The notes beneath the pieces are model-generated. The model did no database searches, was not told the origin of the DNA, and saw only the letters and a program-made list of their open reading frames with translations. A stretch of 64,000 nt of DNA from Amycolatopsis camponoti. Lineage in GTDB: Bacteria; Actinomycetota; Actinomycetes; Mycobacteriales; Pseudonocardiaceae. The DNA lies in the NCBI RefSeq assembly GCF_902497555.1, contig NZ_CABVGP010000003.1, positions 310,001 through 374,000 on the forward strand, in the 5' to 3' direction. A program made the position numbers and the translations under genes. Shown in pieces: positions 15,307 to 21,556 of this stretch. Within the stretch, counting starts at the first letter, position 1, and each line of letters starts with the position of its first letter.

Positions 15307-17474
15307 TTCGCCTCCACGCGAGGCTCTTCCGGCGTCTCGATGGGCAGGGGGTCGTCGAGGTCCAGCGGCAGGATCGACGGCCGGTCCGTCGCCGGGGCGT
15401 CGGTGGTCGCCGGGTTTCCGCTGGTCGGCGCGTCGGCCGCCGGGGCCAGCGCGGACAGGCGGCCGACGAACACGGCACGCAGCGCGGTGCGGATGCGCTC
15501 GGCGACCTCGGTGTCCGAGCCGTCGGCGTCGATCACGACGTACCGTTCCGGGTCGGCCGCGGCCATCTCGGTGAGCAGGTGCTGGACGCGCCACTGGTCG
15601 TTCATCGTGGTCGCGCGGTCGCGCGGCGCACCAGGCGGTGCGGAGTCCAGCAGGACGGTCAGGTCCGGCCGCAACCGTCCGGTCGCCCAGTCGGCGAGGC
15701 CTTCGAGCTCGTCGCTGTCCAGCCCGGCGACGGCCGAGAGGTGCGCCAGCGGAGAGTCGACGAACCGCTCCATCACCACGACCGAACCGGCGTCGAGCGC
15801 CGGCTGCACGTGCCGCTCGACGATGTCGGCCCGGACCGCGGCGGCGGCCAGCGCCTGGGCCCGTGCCCCGGTCAGCGAAGCGCCGGCGACGAGCGCCGTG
15901 AGCCGCTTGTCGTCGAGGGCCGGATCGGCGGCGACCACGACGGGACGGGTGCCGCCGCGCATCCAGTCGGCCAGGTTGACGGCCTGGATCGCCGTGTTGA
16001 TCGCGGTGGTGCCTTCGACGGCGATGAGGAAGCCGTTGACGCGCCTCGGCGTGCGGCGCAGCGCGTTGCGCAGGTCCGACAGGATCGGCTCGGTGCGCTT
16101 GTCGTCCATCTGCCGGTAGGCGAAGAGCCCGGCGACCAGCGCGATCGCGGCGCCGGCGAGCATGATCGGCCGGGTGCCGTCGATCGTGACCGGGCTGCCC
16201 CAGACGTTGATGGTGTGCGGCGCCACCACGCCGACCAGGACCGGGACGGTGACCGTGGTGCCGAACAGGACCAGCTTCATCATCAGCTGGTAGATCGCGT
16301 TGATCCGGCCGCGGATGGCGTCTTCGACCCGCGAGCCGATGATCGTGACACCGGTGAGGAACGCCGTCCCGGCCCAGAAACCGACCAGGACCACGGTGAC
16401 GAGCGAGATCGACAGGTGCGGCGACAACGCCACCAGCGCGAGCGAGAGCCCGGCCGCGATGATGGAGACGCCGAACAACCGGTCGTGCGGGAGCCGGCGG
16501 GAGAGCTTGGGCGCGAAGGCCATCCCGGACGCGAGACCGAGGAAGATGGCCAGCACCAGGAGGCTGAACGCCGAGTCGCCGGCCAGCAGGCTCGACGAGT
16601 ACGGCTTGGCCGAGCCGATGACGGCGCCGCCCGCGGCGAACGCGCCGAACGCGCCGACCAGCAGCCCGCGCACGAGCGGCGTGCTGCGGATGAACCGGAA
16701 GCCGTCGGCGATCATCGTGCCGATGCCGGTCTTCTCCTCGTCGGCCGGCTTGATCTTCTGTTCCGGCAGCTCGTGGACGTTGCGCAGCGAAAGCTCGGGG
16801 ATCCGGGTGGCGATGAGGATCGCGCTGGCCAGGTAGAGCAGGCCGGTGATGATGACGACGAGCTTCGCGATGCTGAGGCTCGCGCTCTCGCCGGGGAAGA
16901 GGTGGAAGGTCGTGTTGACGCCGGTGATGATCGCGTTCGCACCGGCCGCGGTGATGACGGCGAGGCCGTAGGTCATCACCATGCCGAGCTGGTTGGCCGT
17001 CTCGACCTGGTCGGGGCGGCGGAGCAGGTTGGGGACCGCGGCCTCTTTCGAGGGGATCCACATGCTCGCCGCGCTGCCGACGAGGAAGTTGCCGACGAGC
17101 AGCCACCACGGCGCGCTGACGAAGGCGATGGACAGCAGGAACCCGCAGCGCAGCAGGTCGGCGACCACCATGACCTTGCGGCGGTCGAACCGGTCCGCGA
17201 GCAGCCCGCCGACCGGAGCGAACAACAGTCCCGGCGCCAGGCCGGTCAGCACGACGCCGACAAAGGCGAAGTTCTGCGCGAAGTAGTTGTTCGTCAGCTT
17301 CGTGGCCAGGCCGGTCAGGGCGAGGATGTTCAGCCAGTCGGCCACGCTGCACAGGTACGTGACGCCCCAGAGGCGCCGGAACGGTTTGATCGCCAGCACC
17401 CGCCGGACCCGGTTGATCGTGGACGCCTCGGCGCCCGACGACCTACCCGGGCCGGACCCGGGTACCGATCGCAC
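15303..17474 (-). CDS. MFS-type membrane domain fused to a degenerate thymidylate kinase domain
   Basis: 723 residues. Residues 25-430 are a 12-segment MFS transporter-like domain (GVVLTGLAPGLLFAPVGGLL, ADRFDRRKVMV). From about residue 470 a thymidylate kinase-like domain follows (NGFLIAVEGTTAINTA; VVMERFVDSPLAHLSAVAGL; RATTMNDQWRVQ). Fusions of this kind in front of holB are normal in actinomycetes. The kinase P-loop should read like EGGEGAGKS. Here it is EGTTAINT with no lysine, and the usual DR of the DRY/F motif is ER, so dTMP kinase activity is doubtful. The C-terminal 60 residues are Pro/Thr-rich. The start is GTG with GAGGG immediately upstream; a later start is possible. Confidence 0.85.
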   Translation of the reverse strand: MRSVPGSGPGRSSGAEASTINRVRRVLAIKPFRRLWGVTYLCSVADWLNILALTGLATKLTNNYFAQNFAFVGVVLTGLAPGLLFAPVGGLLADRFDRRKVMVVADLLRCGFLLSIAFVSAPWWLLVGNFLVGSAASMWIPSKEAAVPNLLRRPDQVETANQLGMVMTYGLAVITAAGANAIITGVNTTFHLFPGESASLSIAKLVVIITGLLYLASAILIATRIPELSLRNVHELPEQKIKPADEEKTGIGTMIADGFRFIRSTPLVRGLLVGAFGAFAAGGAVIGSAKPYSSSLLAGDSAFSLLVLAIFLGLASGMAFAPKLSRRLPHDRLFGVSIIAAGLSLALVALSPHLSISLVTVVLVGFWAGTAFLTGVTIIGSRVEDAIRGRINAIYQLMMKLVLFGTTVTVPVLVGVVAPHTINVWGSPVTIDGTRPIMLAGAAIALVAGLFAYRQMDDKRTEPILSDLRNALRRTPRRVNGFLIAVEGTTAINTAIQAVNLADWMRGGTRPVVVAADPALDDKRLTALVAGASLTGARAQALAAAAVRADIVERHVQPALDAGSVVVMERFVDSPLAHLSAVAGLDSDELEGLADWATGRLRPDLTVLLDSAPPGAPRDRATTMNDQWRVQHLLTEMAAADPERYVVIDADGSDTEVAERIRTALRAVFVGRLSALAPAADAPTSGNPATTDAPATDRPSILPLDLDDPLPIETPEEPRVEAK

Positions 17475-17622
17475 GCCCTCGCTGATACGCCCACCCCACT
17501 AGTCACCGCGGCGCCGGGCGCCCTCGTGAGGTCGCCCGACCGTGAAGCCAGGGTAGCCCGATCGGCCCTTGCCTCGCGGACGGCCCCGAGGTGCCGGTGG
17601 GGTGGGGAACAGCGAGCGAATG

Positions 17623-18231
17623 CTAGTCGAACAGTCCGGTCACGCTGCTGACCAGGCTCGACACCAGTTCGATGGCGACGAAACCGAACACGATCAGCAA
17701 CGCCACCGCGAGCATGACCCCCGCCGCACTCGACGACGGCCGGTTGAACGCCGGCATCGACACCGCGGGCAGGCGCCGCCGCTTGACGGGCACCACCTCG
17801 AGGTCTTCGTCGAAGTCGTCCTCGGCGGGTGCCTTCTGCCGCACGGGCCGCTGCAGCATCGGCGGCCTCGTGGGCCACGTACGCCGCCGGTTCCGCTGGC
17901 GTGGCAGGAGCCCCATCGGCGGCGCCACGTCTTCGCCGAGGCCGCCCGTGGTGCCGGCCGGCGGGATCGCTTTCGGGGTCCCGCCGTCCTCCTCCCGGAG
18001 GGTTTCCTCGACCATCCGCCGCACGGCCTCGTCGTCGTGCGGCACGGGCCCGGCTACCGGGAAGGCAGCGGGCTCGTGGCCATGGGCGCCGGCGGAGCGT
18101 GGTTCGGGTGCCGCCGTGACCAGTCCCGAGACGGGGTCGGCGAACATCTCGCCGGGGGCTTCGGACAACGTGCCGTCGCGCTGAGTGAGCTCGGGGGCAT
18201 TGAAGAAGGGAGCCTCACCGTTCGCGCTCAT
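17623..18231 (-). CDS. Hypothetical protein with single C-terminal transmembrane segment
   Basis: 202 residues. The N-terminal 150 are acidic then Arg/Pro-rich and look disordered. Residues about 175-200 are a hydrophobic helix (AAGVMLAVALLIVFGFVAIEL), so the protein should be tail-anchored. GAGGTGG lies about eight bases upstream of the ATG (MSANGEAPFF). No family recognised. It precedes the MFS/TMK-holB pair in the same orientation. Confidence 0.7.
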   Translation of the reverse strand: MSANGEAPFFNAPELTQRDGTLSEAPGEMFADPVSGLVTAAPEPRSAGAHGHEPAAFPVAGPVPHDDEAVRRMVEETLREEDGGTPKAIPPAGTTGGLGEDVAPPMGLLPRQRNRRRTWPTRPPMLQRPVRQKAPAEDDFDEDLEVVPVKRRRLPAVSMPAFNRPSSSAAGVMLAVALLIVFGFVAIELVSSLVSSVTGLFD

Positions 18232-18631
18232 GGTGACCACCTCACTACTGAATGTCCTCGCCTTTCCAGGGTAGCGACGATGGCGGATAACGCATCCGCC
18301 CAATGGCTCTGTCTGTAATGGAGGGTCGGTCACGCAGCGCAAGCCCGCACCCGAACCCCCTGCAGTGTCCAGTCCGCCGGTGGTCCGGTCGACCGCCAAT
18401 GGTGACGGATCGTAGTGAGTCGGGTCACAGGAGCCGTCGGGAGGGGCCGGCCGGGAGTGGCCGTTCGGTGACCAGTTTGCCGGTTTCCGATCGGGTTGGG
18501 GATGGGTTTGCCTGGAGGCGCCGGACGAACGAGGTGCGCCGGTCGGCGGGTCGGCTGCGGCCGGTCGGAGCATCGGCTCGGGTGGGCGTCGTGACTGACT
18601 GTTCCGATGGCGTGCTGGGGCGACGCTTCTC
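18232..18631. other. Intergenic region without a recognised gene
   Basis: About 400 bases. It holds the presumed promoter of the tail-anchored protein and a small hairpin (GGCGGAT/ATCCGCC, 18282-18300). The rest is GC-rich with repeated CCGGTCGG-like strings. Reading frames here look like composition artefacts. Confidence 0.5.
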
Positions 18632-19423
18632 TCAAGGCACCTCCTCGTGCCCCAGGTCGATCATCTTCCGGCACCAGTCGCGGAGCATGCCGCGGCTGAA
18701 GGGGCTCAGGACCAGCTGACGGCGACCGTCGCCGCGATCGAGGGCGGCCAGCGCGAAACGGCCCAGGTCGGTGTCCACCAGGACGAACCCGTGGTCCGGG
18801 AACTCCGCGCACAGGCCCCCGAACGCGAGCATGTCCAACACCGCCGTACCCGAGCGCGGGCGGCGGAGCAGCTCGCGTATCGCGCCGACGTCGTCGTCCT
18901 GGCCGTCACGGACCAGGCCGTCGTCGTCCACCGACAGCCAGATCGCGCGGGGCGAGGCGCCGAACGGGGCCTCCGGCAGCTCCGCCACCAGCATTTCCGG
19001 CAGCTCCTCGAAGTCGGCGAGGTGGATCGCCGTGCGGCCGGGCAGCGAGCCCATCATGAAGGCCCGTTCGCCGTCCGCGTAGCAGCGGATGTCCGCCGTC
19101 TCCGGTCCCTGGTCGAACACACCGCACAGCGCCGCCCGGACCGAACCGCGCAGCATCAGCGACACGACTTCGAAGCCGACCTCGTTGAGCTCACCGTCCA
19201 CGCCGAACGGCGTGCCGTCGATCCAGGCCGCCCACGCCGTGTGCCGTTCGACCTCCTCTACCAGGTCAGCGGGGTCGTCGGAGACTGGTCCGTGCACCAG
19301 GATGTCGTGGTCGCTGACGTCCGGGTTGTAGAGCCGGTCGACCGGCTCGCGGTCCGGCATCGCGGCCAGTACCGGCCCGGCGGCCAGTTCGAGAAGTTCC
19401 CGGGCCGCCGTGCGCTCAGCCAT
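18632..19423 (-). CDS. EspG-like protein, copy 1
   Basis: 263 residues. It is a paralogue of the two EspG-like proteins upstream. The shared C-terminal signature is RRPRSGTAVLD followed by VLVDTDLGRFALAAL, which matches the RPRLGT / D-x-GRY pattern of ESX secretion-associated EspG proteins. EspG proteins are cytosolic chaperones that bind PE/PPE-type substrates of type VII secretion. No ESX gene is visible here. The ATG lies inside the stop region of the preceding disordered gene (eight-base overlap), so it is the last gene of the operon beginning at the damage-type promoter near 20740. Confidence 0.65.
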   Translation of the reverse strand: MAERTAARELLELAAGPVLAAMPDREPVDRLYNPDVSDHDILVHGPVSDDPADLVEEVERHTAWAAWIDGTPFGVDGELNEVGFEVVSLMLRGSVRAALCGVFDQGPETADIRCYADGERAFMMGSLPGRTAIHLADFEELPEMLVAELPEAPFGASPRAIWLSVDDDGLVRDGQDDDVGAIRELLRRPRSGTAVLDMLAFGGLCAEFPDHGFVLVDTDLGRFALAALDRGDGRRQLVLSPFSRGMLRDWCRKMIDLGHEEVP

Positions 19424-19949
19424 GGCTTCGCACCGCCTGTCCCGGGCTTCGCTCGACCTCGCCCGGACCGGGCTCGCCCCGCGCAACACCCGACGACCCG
19501 CCACGATCCGGCGCACGCGGCTCACCGACTCGCGGCCCGCTCGGAGCATCGGCCAGGCCCCGATCGGCAACCGGCAGCCCACCGCGCGCCGACACACGCC
19601 GCCCGGCAGCCGACGGCCCGCCCGGGCTGTCGGGCATCCTCTGCTCGACCGCCGGCGACCCTCCTCTCCCGGGCGAACCCAGCCCACCGGCCCGCGACCC
19701 GTTCTCACCACCGGGCGAGGTCCGACCGGCAGCCGGCAACGCGGCCGGACTGCCGGACAAACCTCGGCCGGCCGCCGACGAGCGGCGAGCCTCCTCGGCC
19801 GCCGACGGGGTGCTGCGGATCGCCACCGGACTCCGCGGGATGGGTACGTCGCTGATCAGCTCCACTGCCTCGAGGATCGCGTCGCGCACGGTCAGGCCCA
19901 GCTGGGCCGGCTCTTCCTCCACTCCCTTCGAGAACCCCTGCTCACGCAT
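19416..19949 (-). CDS. Disordered protein between EspG-like genes
   Basis: 177 residues. The first 40 (MREQGFSKGVEEEPAQLGL, then TVRDAILEAVELISDVPIPR) resemble the N terminus of the EspG-like neighbours (AVFDVIDEVIAPLSAEVPER). The remainder is Gly/Ser/Pro/Arg-rich and disordered. It overlaps the genes on both sides by eight bases, with the same S-H-A/G-stop over ATG arrangement. It could be a truncated EspG-like paralogue or a dedicated partner. The overlaps argue that it is translated. Confidence 0.6.
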   Translation of the reverse strand: MREQGFSKGVEEEPAQLGLTVRDAILEAVELISDVPIPRSPVAIRSTPSAAEEARRSSAAGRGLSGSPAALPAAGRTSPGGENGSRAGGLGSPGRGGSPAVEQRMPDSPGGPSAAGRRVSARGGLPVADRGLADAPSGPRVGEPRAPDRGGSSGVARGEPGPGEVERSPGQAVRSHG

Positions 19950-20733
19950 GGCTCTGCACCGCCTCGACGATCCACTGCTCGGCCGTGCTCCGTGAGGCCG
20001 GGCCCCACGTGACCGTCCAGCGCCCGGTGCGGCCGACCGCCGCGCTGAACTGGTAGCGGCCCAGGTCGTTGTCCACCAGGCCGAACGCTCCGTGGGGGTA
20101 CTCGGCCAGGATCGCGTTGCGCACCGCCAGGTCGACCAGCACCGTGCCCAGCCGGGGACGGGCCGCGCACTCGCGGATCTGCTCCACCGCTCCCTCGCAC
20201 CCGCGCGGGATCAGGCCGCCCTCGTCCGTCTCGATGCGCACGTGCTGACCGGGGCCCGGCGGCCGGTCGGGCAGGCCGTCGAACACCCAGCCCGGCAGCT
20301 CGCTCAGGAAGCCGGACCGCAGGCGCGCGCGGTTGCCCAGCTTGTGCAGCACGGTCGTGTAGTCCTCGTCGCCGAAGAACCGCACCTCCCACGGCTCCTG
20401 CCGCGCCGGGAAGACGCCGGTGACCACGCCGCGGATGAAGCCGCCCCGCAGCGCCCGGTACAGCCCGACCGCTTCCGGCGTGACCTCGCCGCCGGGTGCG
20501 AGGCCGATCGCGGACATGCCGGCGACGAACCGGGTGTACTGCTCCACCTCGTCGGCGAGGCTCCGCACGGGCGACGAGCGACGTCCCGGCAGCGGTTCGG
20601 TGTCCGCCAGCACCGGCGGGATCTCGAACTCGGGGTCGTAGAACTCCATCACCGAGGGCCGCTCCGGCACCTCGGCCGACAGCGGGGCGATGACCTCGTC
20701 GATGACGTCGAAGACGGCGACTGAAGTGTTCAC
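19942..20733 (-). CDS. EspG-like protein, copy 2 (first gene of damage-type operon)
   Basis: 263 residues starting VNTSVAVFDVID. C-terminal EspG-type signature: RPRLGTVLVDLAV, then GLVDNDLGRYQF. I choose the GTG at 20733 because TTCAAT, which fits a -10, ends exactly six bases upstream, implying a leaderless transcript. An in-frame ATG at 20793 would place the LexA box and -35 inside the gene. It is followed without gaps by the disordered gene and EspG-like copy 1. Function of EspG-like proteins outside an ESX locus is unknown. Confidence 0.65.
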   Translation of the reverse strand: MNTSVAVFDVIDEVIAPLSAEVPERPSVMEFYDPEFEIPPVLADTEPLPGRRSSPVRSLADEVEQYTRFVAGMSAIGLAPGGEVTPEAVGLYRALRGGFIRGVVTGVFPARQEPWEVRFFGDEDYTTVLHKLGNRARLRSGFLSELPGWVFDGLPDRPPGPGQHVRIETDEGGLIPRGCEGAVEQIRECAARPRLGTVLVDLAVRNAILAEYPHGAFGLVDNDLGRYQFSAAVGRTGRWTVTWGPASRSTAEQWIVEAVQSHA

Positions 20734-20739
20734 CCCTAG

Positions 20740-20782
20740 ATTGAACACCCTGGCACCGACAATTTCTCGCACATATGTTCGA
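20740..20782 (-). promoter_or_regulatory. Dual LexA / PafBC-type DNA-damage promoter of EspG-like copy 2
   Basis: Read on the minus strand, a LexA box TCGAACATATGTGCGA (20782-20767, one mismatch to TCGAAC-N4-GTTCGA) is followed after four bases by TTGTCGGTG (20762-20754). Then come eight bases, TTCAAT (20745-20740), six bases and the GTG start. TTGTCRGTG-N8-TAnnnT is the RecA-independent (PafBC/RecA-NDp) damage promoter known from mycobacteria; here only the second base of the -10 deviates. Confidence 0.75.
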
Positions 20783-20819
20783 GTGGGTGACATCGTTCGG
20801 TGAGCGGTCGGCGAGCGGC

Positions 20820-21428
20820 TCAGCCATGAGCCGGCACCCGCCCTTCGACGAGTTCCGCGAGCCCCGCCACGCTTCCGGGCAGCCACCAGAACCGGCGGTG
20901 ACCACCCCTGGCCCTGCCGAGCGCCGCCAGGTGCCGGCCGCGGTCGTCGTCGACGAACGCCAGCATCTCCCACGGCCACCGCGAGCCATCGCGGGCGATG
21001 TCGAACTGGACGGTACCGAGCCGCGGCCGGCGCAGGTCGTCCATCAGATCGAAGAGCAGGCACTCCTGCTCGGGCTCGAGCACTCCACGCTCGTCGGCGT
21101 CGAGGCACAGCCCTTCGCCCGGCGCCGGCGGACGAGGCGGCAGCCGCGTCAGCGCCAGGGCGAGGAACTCCGCGACGGACCCCGGCGAAGGCCCGGACAG
21201 GCGCAAGCCCTCCCCGGCCACGCCGAACCGCGTCCGGTCGTCGAAGAACGCCGATGTCCACGGCTCGTCGAACACCGCGACGACCACGCCGCAGACGCCG
21301 CCGCTGCCCAGGAAGCCGGGGAGCGACTCGATCAGGTCCGTGGCGGTGGAACTGCCGGCGGCCGCCGCCCGGACCGGCTTGAGGATCTTGGTGGTCACCG
21401 CGTGCACGGTGCGTGGTGTCGTGGTCAC
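20820..21428 (-). CDS. EspG-like protein, copy 3
   Basis: 202 residues starting VTTTPRTVHAVTTK, shorter than the other two copies. The C-terminal signature RRPRLGTVQFDIA, followed by FVDDDRGRHLAAL, matches EspG-like copy 2. The GTG at 21428 is six bases after TTTCAT in the same layout as copy 2. The in-frame GTG at 21485 would put the LexA box within the gene. It is transcribed separately from copy 2, whose promoter lies just after its stop. Part of a tandem family of three. Confidence 0.65.
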   Translation of the reverse strand: MTTTPRTVHAVTTKILKPVRAAAAGSSTATDLIESLPGFLGSGGVCGVVVAVFDEPWTSAFFDDRTRFGVAGEGLRLSGPSPGSVAEFLALALTRLPPRPPAPGEGLCLDADERGVLEPEQECLLFDLMDDLRRPRLGTVQFDIARDGSRWPWEMLAFVDDDRGRHLAALGRARGGHRRFWWLPGSVAGLAELVEGRVPAHG

Positions 21429-21434
21429 GCGTTC

Positions 21435-21477
21435 ATGAAACCCGGGACCACTGACAATTTCCCGAACATCTGTTCGA
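21435..21477 (-). promoter_or_regulatory. Dual LexA / PafBC-type DNA-damage promoter of EspG-like copy 3
   Basis: Minus strand: LexA box TCGAACAGATGTTCGG (21477-21462, one mismatch), four bases, TTGTCAGTG (21457-21449), eight bases, TTTCAT (21440-21435), six bases, GTG. Element order and every spacing equal those in front of copy 2, although the spacer sequences differ. Confidence 0.78.
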
Positions 21478-21506
21478 GGTGTCACTCGAAAGTGTGGCCG
21501 GACGCC

Positions 21507-21538
21507 GTGAAGGCCCCCGGCGCACCGGGGGCCTTCAC
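21507..21538 (-). terminator. topA terminator
   Basis: GTGAAGGCCCCCGG and its exact complement around CGCA, 18 bases after the topA stop codon. Confidence 0.85.
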
Positions 21539-21556
21539 AAGCGGAAACCAGCGGTC

